Below the pieces are notes generated by a model. The model worked only from the letters and a program-made list of their open reading frames with translations. It did no database searches and was not told the DNA's origin. The translations under genes were made by a program, and so were the position numbers. Below, in pieces: positions 44,064 to 53,235 of a DNA stretch of 64,000 nt. The stretch covers positions 1 to 64,000 of the forward strand of contig NZ_RQVT01000034.1 in NCBI RefSeq assembly GCF_004010055.1, given 5' to 3'. Positions within the stretch are counted from its first letter, which is position 1. Each line of letters begins with the position of its first letter. The stretch comes from Psychroflexus aestuariivivens. Lineage in GTDB: Bacteria > Bacteroidota > Bacteroidia > Flavobacteriales > Flavobacteriaceae.

Positions 44064-44702
44064 TTATTCTAGTATAAGTTCTACTAAGTCCAAGTATGAA
44101 CTAAACCCATCAGCACCCAAATATCCAACGCCTTGTTTATAAAAAATCAATCCATTGTCAATTAAAGTCCCATCATTAGTGATTGTATATTCTCTAATTG
44201 CTAAACAATCCTCATATGTACAATCACCTGTTTCGATAGTTTCGTTAAGACTTTCAACTTTTTTGTAATGACTACAAGGGCCTAATATACAGTTGCCAAA
44301 AGAATCCCATTCTTGATTGAGAGTTGGACTATTTGGTAAATAAAGAACTTCTGATGGATTCTCTGAACCTGGTGCAGAATGTTGGTAAATATTTCCTTCA
44401 TTGTCTACTCTCAAGTAAATAGGCTCCCAAGCTAAAACTCCTGAGGGTTCTATCTTGAAATATTCTTGTCCTGCAATTTCTACAGTTTCTATAACTGTAA
44501 GAATCAAATCGTCTGAACCACCTTCATATGTCCATTGATTTCCAATTGTTAATGGCCAATAACTTGAGCTTTCATTTCCAGTACATAAGAAAATTTCTTC
44601 TTGATTCTCATCTTCATTTGGGTCATTAGAATCACTTTCGCTACAACCCATAAAAAATAATAATGCTAATAAAGTTAGGTTAAGAAATAGTAGTTTTTTC
44701 AT
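44064..44702 (-). CDS. Hypothetical lipoprotein
   Basis: 212 residues. Lipobox LFFMGC at about residues 15-20, followed by an acidic linker (SESDSNDPNEDENQEE). The mature domain has short beta-type repeats (SSYWPLTIGNQWTYEG, YFKIEPSGVLAWEPIYLRVD), as in extracytoplasmic lipoproteins of Bacteroidota. No named family. The stop is 14 bases from the palindromic element, so it may be the gene of a cassette. Confidence 0.65.
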   Translation of the reverse strand: MKKLLFLNLTLLALLFFMGCSESDSNDPNEDENQEEIFLCTGNESSSYWPLTIGNQWTYEGGSDDLILTVIETVEIAGQEYFKIEPSGVLAWEPIYLRVDNEGNIYQHSAPGSENPSEVLYLPNSPTLNQEWDSFGNCILGPCSHYKKVESLNETIETGDCTYEDCLAIREYTITNDGTLIDNGLIFYKQGVGYLGADGFSSYLDLVELILE

Positions 44703-44824
44703 TTTTTAATTTTGATTTAAGTTATTATAAATTTAGTTATAAAATTCAATTCGTTCACTCACAATGAATGCCAACTTTTAATATTTGTATAGTAATTAAG
44801 TCAACGTACTTTAAAACTGTTTTA

Positions 44825-45391
44825 CTATTTGGTAAGTGTTATTGTAAAATCTATTGTGACGTCTAATTCAATGTCAGATTCTTGAATTAATTGTTGGTCA
44901 ACTCCTGATATAACCATTGTTGTAGCAGTAAGCTCTTCTACAACATATTCTTGAGATTGGATTTCATTAGGGTTGCCAACTACTGGTGTACCTGAAGAAA
45001 TTGAAACCAATCCTCCTGCTACAGTCAATATATTACCGTCTAAATCCCATTCACCTTCAGAATAATAATCATTTATTGGTATTGTTTGAGTTTGAGTCTG
45101 ACCTGAGTTTGAAGAGGTAAGTTCTATAAAGTACGATCCTTGACTGGAAAATAAATTATCAGCTTCATTGAATGTCATTGTTGCATTTTCATCAAAACTT
45201 TCTCCTGATAAATTTGTAGTCACTGAATTTCCTTCTTGAGAAACAATTGTTGTGCCAGTATAATTGATAGACTCAATATTCCATTCACCACCAATCTCTC
45301 CATTAATTGTTGCTGTGTCATCATTGCTTTCGCAAGAGGTTAAAACTACTGCAAGTAGTAAAATTAATAAGCTGCTCAATCTGTTTTTCAT
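44825..45391 (-). CDS. Lipocalin-like lipoprotein
   Basis: 188 residues from ATG 45391 (MKNRLSSLLILLLAVVLTSC, lipobox VLTSC); an upstream ATG at 45433 would place 14 non-signal residues before it. The mature part starts GEIGGEWNIESINYTG and continues with ENATMTFNEADN, EGEWDLDGNILTV and a final TIDFTITLTK, which is the pattern of lipocalin-like domains in flavobacterial lipoproteins. Ligand unknown. Confidence 0.7.
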   Translation of the reverse strand: MKNRLSSLLILLLAVVLTSCESNDDTATINGEIGGEWNIESINYTGTTIVSQEGNSVTTNLSGESFDENATMTFNEADNLFSSQGSYFIELTSSNSGQTQTQTIPINDYYSEGEWDLDGNILTVAGGLVSISSGTPVVGNPNEIQSQEYVVEELTATTMVISGVDQQLIQESDIELDVTIDFTITLTK

Positions 45392-45545
45392 AATATAATG
45401 TTTTGTTAATTTAAGGCTGCGAATATAGTTCAATAATTAATATATACAATTGTTTTTTAAGTTATAAATACTGAGACGCTACCATTTTATAGGACAGGAT
45501 ATTAACAAATTTTAATCGATTTTTTTTATTATTTATGCTGCTTTT

Positions 45546-45824
45546 TTAATCATTATATCTTCTATGATATGTTCTTGAGTCAGGAACTTCTTTAAATTTC
45601 GTATCAATTTTATCAAGTCTTACTGCTTCATTTGAAGTAGAGTTTTTTTAAATTCCGACAGCATTTTTTCTAACCATTTGTGGTCAAAATTCTCCACTTG
45701 ACACTTTTAAGTTAGTATTAGGTTTTTATTTGAACTCAATCTAAAAAGTTGTTAATCTTTTTTTGTAAATCTTCTAAACAGTCTTGAAAGTATCTTTATA
45801 CCAATTCAAGTTTTCAACATTCAT
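45546..45824 (-). other. Possible coding debris in a 479-base gap
   Basis: The gap 45392-45870 has no intact gene. On the minus strand the frames around 45824-45546 give protein-like pieces broken by stops and shifts: VENLNWYKDTFKTV, NFDHKWLEKMLSEFKKTLLQ, and NEAVRLDKIDTKFKEVPDSR. They may be the remains of one small gene. I cannot name it; chance is possible. Confidence 0.25.
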
Positions 45825-45870
45825 CTTTTTAAATAAAAATTCTCTTACATTTGAGTTATAAAAAAAATTT

Positions 45871-47088
45871 ATGAATCCTTCTGCTTCGGGTTGGTTGAGA
45901 CACGCAGTTCAATTAAGTATAAAAAAATTTGAAACTAAAATTAGTTTCGAAGACTTCTATTCAGAATTGAGAATAGCCGGATTCATTTATGGCACTAATC
46001 AAAATTCTGTTTTAGAGGTAGATGCGGTACACCAACTAACGCAACAAGAATTGGCTAAAATAAATCTTTTAGCTGGTTTAGTTTTTATAGATTTTCAACA
46101 ACATCAATCTTCAGATATTGAGAACATCACCACTCGAATTCTGAAATTTTATGAGCAATTGAACTCTCAAAAACAGGCTTTTAAATCTATTTTTAGACTA
46201 AAGACTAAATCTGATATTAAGTTAGAACACTCAATTCATGAGCGTGTTCAAACTAATGAAAGTATTTTTCAGAAAAATTTCAGTCATCTTATAACAAATG
46301 CTTTGCTATTTACCGATGTGTTGACTTTTCAACACTTTCTCACAAAAAATACGTCTACGGTTGAGTTTGCCAAAACATTAGAATTTCAAATTGTCAGTCT
46401 CGTTTTTTCGGCACTTCAACAGAAAACCAACAGGTCTAAATACGAATATTTAATCATCAAACTTTTGCAAAGTTCTCTTCGTTACACAAAATCCAAAAAT
46501 TTAAGTGAAAGTGATTTTAGAACTTTAGAATTCGAAGAATTTAGCGAAAGTCCGACCTCAAAATATTTGATGGATTTAACATGTATGGCAGTATATAGTG
46601 ACGAAATTGTAGAGCCCGAAGAAATGGAGATGCTTCAAAAATTAGGAGAAAATTTAAAATTATCTCCTGAAGAAGTTGACTTATCAATCTCATTTTTATT
46701 TGAATTCATCAGCATAAATAAACAGAAAATTGCATATTTCAATTATAGCAACCCCTTAAAGCATTTCTATAATCGGAGTCAAAGAACTGCAAAAACTTTG
46801 CTGACAAGAAATAAAAAACGATTGATTCAAGAAATCATGGAAAGCCGCGAGTTGTTTGTGCTCCTTCATCAATCAGCGCAAAGGGAGTTACTTCCCGAGG
46901 AAAAGGCTAAAGTGAAGTCGCAATTAATGGACATATTCAAAAGCATACCTTCGCTGGCCATTTTCGTTTTGCCAGGTGGCAGTGTGTTATTACCTATTAT
47001 TATTAGCTTTATCCCACAATTACTTCCGTCATCTTTCAATGAAAACAAGGCTAATAAAAGCGAAAATTTAAGTAAAAATAGTGATTAA
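45871..47088 (+). CDS. LETM1-related protein with TerB-like region
   Basis: 405 residues. The C-terminal end (LLPEEKAKVKSQLMDIFKSI, PSLAIFVLPGGSVLLPIIIS, FIPQLLPSSF, given in parts) matches the LETM1 pattern of a membrane segment followed by a Pro-rich FxPxLLPS end; in Flavobacteriia such proteins are annotated as LETM1-related biofilm-associated proteins. In the middle MAVYSDEIVEPEEMEMLQKL resembles the TerB (tellurite resistance) metal-binding helix. The N-terminal 200 residues are soluble and helical. Role unproven. Confidence 0.7.
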   Translation: MNPSASGWLRHAVQLSIKKFETKISFEDFYSELRIAGFIYGTNQNSVLEVDAVHQLTQQELAKINLLAGLVFIDFQQHQSSDIENITTRILKFYEQLNSQKQAFKSIFRLKTKSDIKLEHSIHERVQTNESIFQKNFSHLITNALLFTDVLTFQHFLTKNTSTVEFAKTLEFQIVSLVFSALQQKTNRSKYEYLIIKLLQSSLRYTKSKNLSESDFRTLEFEEFSESPTSKYLMDLTCMAVYSDEIVEPEEMEMLQKLGENLKLSPEEVDLSISFLFEFISINKQKIAYFNYSNPLKHFYNRSQRTAKTLLTRNKKRLIQEIMESRELFVLLHQSAQRELLPEEKAKVKSQLMDIFKSIPSLAIFVLPGGSVLLPIIISFIPQLLPSSFNENKANKSENLSKNSD

Positions 47089-47210
47089 CCACTGGACTAA
47101 AAATTGAGTTATACTGATCATAATTGGGATTTCTTAAATTTATTTGTCATTGAAGGAAAATCGACGAGACTTCCCTTCGTTGACAAACTTCTAAAACAAA
47201 CAAACAAAAT

Positions 47211-48056
47211 TTAATTTTTATACTTTACGCCGCCTCCAGATTTTGAATCCTCGATATCTATAGAATTCGAAGGTTTATGATAATATTCGATATGACCACC
47301 ACTAGAGTGGTTTGCTTTTAAATTTTCTAATGGGTAAACACTGGCATCCGAACCGGAACTCACCGAAACGAATACAGACTTTGCTTTCAGGGCTTTTGCT
47401 TCAACATCTGAGCCACTGGATGAATCTATGCTTAAATTATCGGTTTCACCTATTATTTCAACATTAGATCCTGATGAAGAACTAACGTCAATATTTTTCA
47501 CATTTACTTCTAAATTAGAATCAGAGCCACTAGAAGCATCAAAAATAACTTCTTCGCCAAAAACATTCATGACTAAATCTGCGCCACTCGACACCGAAGC
47601 GTCCATTTTTTTGAGTTTAGCATTGAATTCTACATCAGCACCACTAGAGACTTTCAGTTCTAAATCATCGAAATCCAAAACACTTTCAGCAGTTAAACCA
47701 GTACCACTTGAAACTGAAATATTATTCAGACGCTCAGTAAAATACAAACGAATATTTTTAGCATCTGCACTGCCGATATTCGATTCTGCACTGATTAATA
47801 ATTTCCCGCCTTCATCTTCTACTATCAAAATATCGAGCAAATTGGAATTGGCTTCTACTTCTATGTAATTTTCTGTACTAGGAATTAGTTTTACCTTCCA
47901 TCCTTTTTCTAATTTCACTTCTGTGAAAGTACTCAAGTCCATGCGCTCGTTAAGCACTTCCCCGGTTCCATTGACTTGGTTTGAAAAGTTAAAATTCGAA
48001 TTACAACTTGTGGTTAGCATCACAAGGAAAGCTAAAATTGATAAATAGGTTTTCAT
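47211..48056 (-). CDS. Head GIN domain (DUF2807) lipoprotein
   Basis: 281 residues with lipobox LTTSC. Repeated VSSGSD/VSSGAD units (residues about 110-245) form a right-handed beta-helix, the DUF2807 pattern. It often sits with PspC and PadR genes, as here. Probably an envelope-stress-related surface lipoprotein; no enzyme role. About 29 bases after the PspC gene, on the same strand. Confidence 0.88.
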   Translation of the reverse strand: MKTYLSILAFLVMLTTSCNSNFNFSNQVNGTGEVLNERMDLSTFTEVKLEKGWKVKLIPSTENYIEVEANSNLLDILIVEDEGGKLLISAESNIGSADAKNIRLYFTERLNNISVSSGTGLTAESVLDFDDLELKVSSGADVEFNAKLKKMDASVSSGADLVMNVFGEEVIFDASSGSDSNLEVNVKNIDVSSSSGSNVEIIGETDNLSIDSSSGSDVEAKALKAKSVFVSVSSGSDASVYPLENLKANHSSGGHIEYYHKPSNSIDIEDSKSGGGVKYKN

Positions 48057-48085
48057 AGTTTTTATTTTAAAGGTTGAATTTTGTT

Positions 48086-49669
48086 TTAAATACTCTTTTC
48101 TTCTATAACTTCGCCTTCAGTTTCGATTACACAATCAATACATTTCAAAGTCTGATCTTCAAATTTCACTAAATGGCCGAAATATTCTGGATCTATTGCT
48201 CTGCGATTCAAAAATATTTGTAAGTTATTGTCGACTCTAAAGATCATATTTTCTGGAATAAAAAGTGTAATATTCAGACTGAAATTTTGATCTAAATACT
48301 CTGGATTATTCAAAAAGTAGCTGTCTAATTTTAGCGCATCATTTCTAATTTCATAATTATAATCTACTTCTGAAGCGCGTTGCCTAGCCAAACTAACACT
48401 AGAGGCGCTTGAAGATTTCTCCAACCTAAGTTTAATTATAGAATCTTGGGCAGGTTTCAAAGCTATATTTAGATTAGAACTGTACAAGAACTCTTGATTA
48501 TTATTATCCACCACCAATTTTTGTCTTGAACTTTTGATTAGCGTTTCACTGTAAAGTAAATTATTGTTCATTCTAACTTCCAATGTATCTGTCGCAAGAT
48601 TAGATAAACTCTCCACCTCAACTACTTCTGCGCTATAAGTCCTTTCCAAGCCTTTTTTGACCCCAAAAGTTGTTACAGTTATTACAGCCAAAATCCATAG
48701 TGCCAATAATGAAATATGAGTTGTTTTCCCAATTGATTTTAGGTTAGAGAACAACAATTTCAAGCTTAAAATAAGTAAATAAAAAAATGGAATAGCAGCA
48801 ATAATAAAATAAATAAGCAATTGAAGCCAAGTTGGCAAATCCAAAGCAAAAATTTCTGCGTGAGAAAAATCCCCTAATTCCAAAACTGAAATAGTTCCAA
48901 AACTGAATAATGAAACTAATAAACTCACTAAAACTAAACCTGAAATCAGAAACAAAATCAAACCTAAAAATTTGGCTAAAAACTGCCCTAAAGTTCTTAA
49001 AACTTCACCCAAGCCATCAAAAAAACGAGTTACACCAGACTTGGTTTGTTGCGAATATTTTTCATAATCGATGTCACCAACTTTATCAGCAAACTTATCG
49101 TAACCTTCTTTAACTTTTCTTTCTATATTCGACAAATTGACGGGCTCGCCTTGCATAGCAAGTTTTTCTGCTGTGGTTCTTGCTGGTTCTATAAGAATCC
49201 ATAACAAAATATAAATCCCTAATGTAATTCCGAAAGAAAGAAAAGCAGAAATAACCCAAATCAGACGAATCCAAAAAACATCAAGTCCAATATAGTGGCT
49301 CAATCCTGAAGATACTCCGCCAATATAATTGCGATCAATATCTCTGTATAATTTTTTTGTAGCATGTTGACGGTGAGTTTTTTTAGAACTAAAATCAGCA
49401 TCATCTTCTATACGATAAGCTTCTGGTTCTCCCATTATTTCAACGACTTCATCGACGTGTTTAGTGGTGATAACTTCGTTTCCATGATTGATATTATTGC
49501 TAAATATTTCGGCAATTCTGGCTTCAATATCTTGTAATATTTCGCTTTTACTTTCTTCGTTGCTCAAATATTTTTCAATAGTTTTAAGATACTGATCCAG
49601 TTTTCTAAAAGCGTCTTCATCAATATGAAAGAAGACATTGGCTAAATTTATGTTGATTGTTTTATTCAT
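48086..49669 (-). CDS. PspC domain membrane protein
   Basis: 527 residues. A soluble N-terminus (1-100, EARIAEIFSNNINHG, VVEIMGEPEAYRIE) is followed by a PspC domain (about 110-170: RNYIGGVSSGLSHYIGLD, WVISAFLSFGITLGIYILLW), then three more membrane helices and a long extracytoplasmic beta-rich end with Cys pair CIDCV near the C-terminus. PspC proteins act in envelope stress responses. The start overlaps the PadR stop by 8 bases, so the pair is coupled. Confidence 0.9.
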   Translation of the reverse strand: MNKTININLANVFFHIDEDAFRKLDQYLKTIEKYLSNEESKSEILQDIEARIAEIFSNNINHGNEVITTKHVDEVVEIMGEPEAYRIEDDADFSSKKTHRQHATKKLYRDIDRNYIGGVSSGLSHYIGLDVFWIRLIWVISAFLSFGITLGIYILLWILIEPARTTAEKLAMQGEPVNLSNIERKVKEGYDKFADKVGDIDYEKYSQQTKSGVTRFFDGLGEVLRTLGQFLAKFLGLILFLISGLVLVSLLVSLFSFGTISVLELGDFSHAEIFALDLPTWLQLLIYFIIAAIPFFYLLILSLKLLFSNLKSIGKTTHISLLALWILAVITVTTFGVKKGLERTYSAEVVEVESLSNLATDTLEVRMNNNLLYSETLIKSSRQKLVVDNNNQEFLYSSNLNIALKPAQDSIIKLRLEKSSSASSVSLARQRASEVDYNYEIRNDALKLDSYFLNNPEYLDQNFSLNITLFIPENMIFRVDNNLQIFLNRRAIDPEYFGHLVKFEDQTLKCIDCVIETEGEVIEEKSI

Positions 49670-50006
49670 CGTCTTTTGATTTTGATTGTGTGACTTGTTC
49701 TACGGCAAAGCTGAGTTCGTTCCAGGTTTCAGAAAGTTCATTCAGAAAATTTTCACCTTGTTCGGTTAGCCCATAATATTTTCGCGGTGGCCCACCAGTC
49801 GATTCTTCCCATCTGTAAGACAGTAGGTCTGCGTTTTTTAAACGAGTGAGCAAAGGATAAATCGTACCCTCAACGACTAAAAGCTTTGCGGCTTTCAGAG
49901 TTTCTAATATTTCAGCAACATAAGCGTCGTTTTGATGAAGTACTGACAAAATGCAATATTCCAAAACTCCTTTCCGCATTTGTGCTTTTGTGTTTTCTAT
50001 CTTCAT
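49662..50006 (-). CDS. PadR family transcriptional regulator
   Basis: 114 residues. Winged-helix PadR domain: RKGVLEYCILSVLHQNDAYV, ILETLKAAKLLVVEGTIYPL, LTRLKNADLLSYRWEE, and GGPPRKYYGLTEQGENFL. It represses its operon (PadR-PspC-head GIN) and releases on an unknown signal. A TATCTTTG element and two CAATACAAAG repeats lie just upstream. Confidence 0.93.
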   Translation of the reverse strand: MKIENTKAQMRKGVLEYCILSVLHQNDAYVAEILETLKAAKLLVVEGTIYPLLTRLKNADLLSYRWEESTGGPPRKYYGLTEQGENFLNELSETWNELSFAVEQVTQSKSKDDE

Positions 50007-50033
50007 AATTCCATTATAAAATGAGTTTTATTA

Positions 50034-50079
50034 CAATACAAAGATATATTTTTTAAACACTACTATGCAATACAAAGTA
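50034..50079 (-). promoter_or_regulatory. PadR operon promoter and operator candidates
   Basis: On the minus strand TATCTTTG (50046-50039) is a -7 element 32 bases before the ATG. CAATACAAAG occurs twice on the plus strand (50034-50043, 50068-50077), 34 bp apart. The second copy is part of TACTATGCAATACAAAGTA (50061-50079), an imperfect 19-bp palindrome that fits a PadR dimer site. Autoregulation is likely. Confidence 0.5.
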
Positions 50080-50324
50080 ATATATATTAACTTTTATTTA
50101 ACTTTAAGCTCAGAATAATATTTGTAAAAAATGAAGAAACCTTAGTATTTATAGTGGTTTGATAAGAAAATAATTAAAAAGGTGAAAATGAAACGTAAAT
50201 GGAAATTTTACTTAAAAATTGATATTTAATAGGTAGACAAAAAATTCATGGTTCAATTAAAGTTGAAACTTAGAGTTAAAAATATTGCTCTCAAATTATC
50301 AAAACTTAGAAGTTTAAGTAAAAA

Positions 50325-50360
50325 AAAAATCAATTCTCATTAAAATAAGAATTGATTTTT
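50325..50360. repeat. Bidirectional terminator-like hairpin between divergent genes
   Basis: AAAAATCAATTCT (50325-50337) and AGAATTGATTTTT (50348-50360) pair perfectly over 13 bp with a 10-base loop; A run before, T run after. It lies in the 450-base gap between the divergent padR and hpt genes, where no protein-coding gene ends. It might mark the end of a small RNA or be a stray terminator. I see no gene in the rest of the gap. Confidence 0.5.
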
Positions 50361-50435
50361 AAAGTTGAATTTTAATATTAATTTCAAACAAGAGAATAAA
50401 GCCTTTCTATATAAACCTAGTAAAATTGGAATCCT

Positions 50436-50443
50436 TATATTTG
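50436..50443 (+). promoter_or_regulatory. Candidate -7 element for hpt-adk-obg
   Basis: TATATTTG, 21 bases before the hpt ATG at 50464. It argues against the in-frame upstream ATG at 50365, which would not be transcribed. Confidence 0.5.
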
Positions 50444-50463
50444 CCTTTTTAAATGTAAAAATG

Positions 50464-50988
50464 ATGGTTAAACTCCACGATTTAGAATTTGAGCCTTACC
50501 TCAGCCACAATGAAATTCAACAAGCAGTCAAAAATTTAGCGCAAAAAATCGATGAAGATTACAAAGGCAAAACGCCGATTTTTCTTGGTATTTTGAATGG
50601 TGCATTTATGTTTTTGTCGGATTTAATGAAATACTACGAAGGCGATTGTGAGGTTAGTTTTACCAAACTTGCTTCTTACGAAGGAACCTCTTCCACTGGA
50701 GATGTTAGAACATTACTTGGCGCAGGAAATCTTAAAAATCGTGATGTCATTGTAGTAGAAGATATTGTAGATACTGGCAACACATTGGAACATATCGTTG
50801 CACAACTTAAGACCGAAGCAGTTGCTTCATACAAAATTGCAAGTTTATTCTATAAACCTGAAGCCTACAAAAAATCATTACCCATAGACTACGTCGGTCT
50901 CGAAATTCCAAATAAATTTATCGTCGGTTACGGTCTTGATTATGACGGATTAGGTAGAAATATTTCAGAAATATATCAATTAAAATAA
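50464..50988 (+). CDS. hpt: Hypoxanthine phosphoribosyltransferase
   Basis: About 174 residues from ATG 50464 (MVKLHDLEFEPYLSHNEI); ATG 50461 is equally possible. Salvages hypoxanthine (and guanine) with PRPP. PRPP-binding motif VVEDIVDTGNTL and the early GILNGAFMFLSDL are present, and the end VGYGLDYDGLGRN matches the family. Starts a four-gene plus-strand group with adk, obg and a small membrane protein. Confidence 0.95.
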   Translation: MVKLHDLEFEPYLSHNEIQQAVKNLAQKIDEDYKGKTPIFLGILNGAFMFLSDLMKYYEGDCEVSFTKLASYEGTSSTGDVRTLLGAGNLKNRDVIVVEDIVDTGNTLEHIVAQLKTEAVASYKIASLFYKPEAYKKSLPIDYVGLEIPNKFIVGYGLDYDGLGRNISEIYQLK

Positions 50989-50995
50989 AAATCAG

Positions 50996-51568
50996 ATGAT
51001 TAACATCGTATTGTTTGGCCCTCCGGGAGCAGGAAAAGGAACCCAAGCTGAAAATCTTAAAGAAAAATATAATTTGAAACATATTTCCACTGGAGATGTT
51101 TTTAGATATAATATCAAAAACGAAACAGAGCTTGGTCAAAAGGCTAAATCCTACATCGACAAAGGTGAGTTGGTGCCAGATGAAGTCACCATAAAAATGC
51201 TAAATGAAATAGTCGAAGAAAACATGGATAGCAAAGGTTTCATATTCGATGGTTTCCCAAGAACAGAAGCCCAAGCCGAAGCTTTGAATGATTTGATGGA
51301 TTCTAAATCTACACAAATCGATGCGATGATAGCTTTGGAAGTTCCTGACGAAAAACTCGTTGAAAGACTTTTGGAACGCGGCAAAACTTCAGGAAGGAAA
51401 GATGATGCAGACGAATCTGTTATCAGAAATAGAATAAAAGTATATTACGAAGAAACAGCTGTTCTTAAAGAATTTTATAAAAAAGAAAACAAATACTACG
51501 GCATTGACGGCGTTGGTTCAATTTCAGAAATTACTGAACGCATCAGCAAAGTCATTGACCAATTATAA
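50996..51568 (+). CDS. adk: Adenylate kinase
   Basis: 190 residues, short form. P-loop GPPGAGKGTQ (7-16), NMP-binding STGDVFR, GFPRTEAQAEAL, and a short LID (LLERGKTSGRKDDADES) without the zinc cysteines. Interconverts ATP, AMP and ADP. 7 bases after hpt, 16 before obg. Confidence 0.97.
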   Translation: MINIVLFGPPGAGKGTQAENLKEKYNLKHISTGDVFRYNIKNETELGQKAKSYIDKGELVPDEVTIKMLNEIVEENMDSKGFIFDGFPRTEAQAEALNDLMDSKSTQIDAMIALEVPDEKLVERLLERGKTSGRKDDADESVIRNRIKVYYEETAVLKEFYKKENKYYGIDGVGSISEITERISKVIDQL

Positions 51569-51584
51569 TTCATAAATACATCAA

Positions 51585-52610
51585 ATGACTGAAGGTAATT
51601 TTGTAGACTACATAAAACTACACCTGAAATCCGGAAACGGCGGAAAGGGCTCTGCGCACTTAAGGCGGGAAAAATATATTCCCAAAGGCGGACCTGACGG
51701 CGGTGACGGCGGTCGTGGTGGCCATATTATCATCAAAGGCAACAAAGATTTGTGGACACTTTTTCATTTGAAATTTAAAAGACACATAAAAGCAACTCAC
51801 GGTGAGCATGGCGGAAAGCAAACCAGTACAGGTGCTGACGGAGAAGACCAGTATATTGATGTGCCAGTCGGAACGGTGATTCGAGATACCGATACCAATG
51901 AAATCATTAAAGAAATTACAGCCCACGAAGAAGAATACGTTATTCTTGAAGGCGGTATGGGCGGTAAAGGAAATTCTCATTTTAAAAGCTCGACAAATCA
52001 AACTCCTAGATTCGCACAATCTGGAATTCCTGGCGAAGAAAAAGATGTTACTTTAGAACTGAAACTCCTCGCAGATGTTGGTCTTGTAGGTTTTCCGAAT
52101 GCCGGAAAATCGACTTTGCTTTCTGTCATTACAGCAGCAAAACCGAAAATAGCCAATTATGAATTTACAACACTCAAGCCCAATCTTGGAATTGTAAAAT
52201 ACCGCGATTATCAATCTTTTGTCGTGGCAGATATTCCCGGAATTATAGAAGGTGCCGCAGAAGGAAAAGGACTTGGTTATCGTTTTTTAAGACATATTGA
52301 AAGGAATTCAACTTTATTATTTTTGATTCCCGCAGATGCGCCAAGCGTCGTAGAACAATATGAAATTCTTTTAGACGAATTGCGACGTTACAATCCTGAA
52401 TTGCTAGACAAAGCAAGAGTAATAGCTATTTCTAAATCAGATTTATTAGATGATGAATTGAAAGCTGAACTTTCTAGTGAACTCGAGAATGCATTCGGTA
52501 AAATTCCACATATGTTTATTTCATCGATTGCTCAACAAGGTCTTCAAAACTTGAAAGATTTGCTCTGGAAAACACTAAACCGCAATCCAATTGAATCTGA
52601 AATGGACTAA
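51585..52610 (+). CDS. obgE: GTPase Obg
   Basis: 341 residues. Gly-rich Obg domain ([32 protein letters not shown]) at 1-160, then the G domain with GFPNAGKST (P-loop), a switch-II DIPG ([14 protein letters not shown]) and SKSD. Acts in 50S ribosome assembly and stringent response; essential in most bacteria. No C-terminal OCT extension. Confidence 0.97.
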   Translation: MTEGNFVDYIKLHLKSGNGGKGSAHLRREKYIPKGGPDGGDGGRGGHIIIKGNKDLWTLFHLKFKRHIKATHGEHGGKQTSTGADGEDQYIDVPVGTVIRDTDTNEIIKEITAHEEEYVILEGGMGGKGNSHFKSSTNQTPRFAQSGIPGEEKDVTLELKLLADVGLVGFPNAGKSTLLSVITAAKPKIANYEFTTLKPNLGIVKYRDYQSFVVADIPGIIEGAAEGKGLGYRFLRHIERNSTLLFLIPADAPSVVEQYEILLDELRRYNPELLDKARVIAISKSDLLDDELKAELSSELENAFGKIPHMFISSIAQQGLQNLKDLLWKTLNRNPIESEMD

Positions 52611-52627
52611 TTAAAATCAAATTATTT

Positions 52628-53086
52628 ATGCCAAAACTGGTCTGCAAACACAAAAAACTTGGTTTCGACAATTTTTCAAAATGCCAGGTTTTTGTGGATG
52701 GAAATCCCCTATTTCGACTTGGCGCCAATGGATTTGATTTCAAAAAATTGGAAGCTAAAAAGCATGATATTTATGTTAAGCGTTTCTGGTTAACAAGTCC
52801 TCTTGTTGAATTTGACTTAAGCGACGGTGAAGATGTTCTGGCAACGATTAAAGCCAATCAGTTCGGAATGTCTGATAATTTAAAATTTATAATTTTTATT
52901 ATTACAGTTTTAGTAACCGCATATTATACTTTTTTCGCTGATGAATTTCCGTTGTCCATATCTTTTGCAATCTTGGGTGTGTTCTCTTTAATTTTAATTA
53001 ACGAAATTATTAAAATCACTATTTTCAGTAAAAAGTATTTCAATATTAAACTTGAAAATATTGATAAAAGCAAAATAAAAGTTTAA
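52628..53086 (+). CDS. Hypothetical small membrane protein
   Basis: 152 residues. The N-terminal 80 residues are soluble and basic (MPKLVCKHKKLGFDNFSKCQ, then EAKKHDIYVKRFW); then two hydrophobic segments (about 90-107 and 113-135) and a Lys-rich tail. I recognise no family. It starts 17 bases after obg and ends at a hairpin terminator, so it is probably the last gene of the hpt operon. Confidence 0.55.
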   Translation: MPKLVCKHKKLGFDNFSKCQVFVDGNPLFRLGANGFDFKKLEAKKHDIYVKRFWLTSPLVEFDLSDGEDVLATIKANQFGMSDNLKFIIFIITVLVTAYYTFFADEFPLSISFAILGVFSLILINEIIKITIFSKKYFNIKLENIDKSKIKV

Positions 53087-53116
53087 AATCTAATTAGTAT
53101 TTTTTAAATTTTCCAG

Positions 53117-53158
53117 CTAAGAAAAATCAACTCTGGTTAAAGTTTTCTTAGATTTTAT
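53117..53158 (+). terminator. Terminator after the hpt-adk-obg group
   Basis: CTAAGAAAA (53117-53125) pairs with TTTTCTTAG (53143-53151), with an inner AAC/GTT pair, followed by ATTTTATAATTT. Confidence 0.5.
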
Positions 53159-53209
53159 AATTTCCATTCGGTTCTTGAGTTCAAAAATAATTAACTCCTA
53201 CATATTTCT

Positions 53210-53217
53210 TACCTTTG
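53210..53217 (+). promoter_or_regulatory. Candidate -7 element for lipA
   Basis: TACCTTTG fits TAnnTTTG, 18 bases before the lipA ATG. Confidence 0.45.
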
Positions 53218-53235
53218 TAAAAAATTGCATCAAAT

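Noticed and set aside
47428..47868. Open frame on the plus strand opposite the head GIN gene
   Set aside because: It is the reverse of the repetitive SSGSD region and low-complexity; no start signal and no family likeness.
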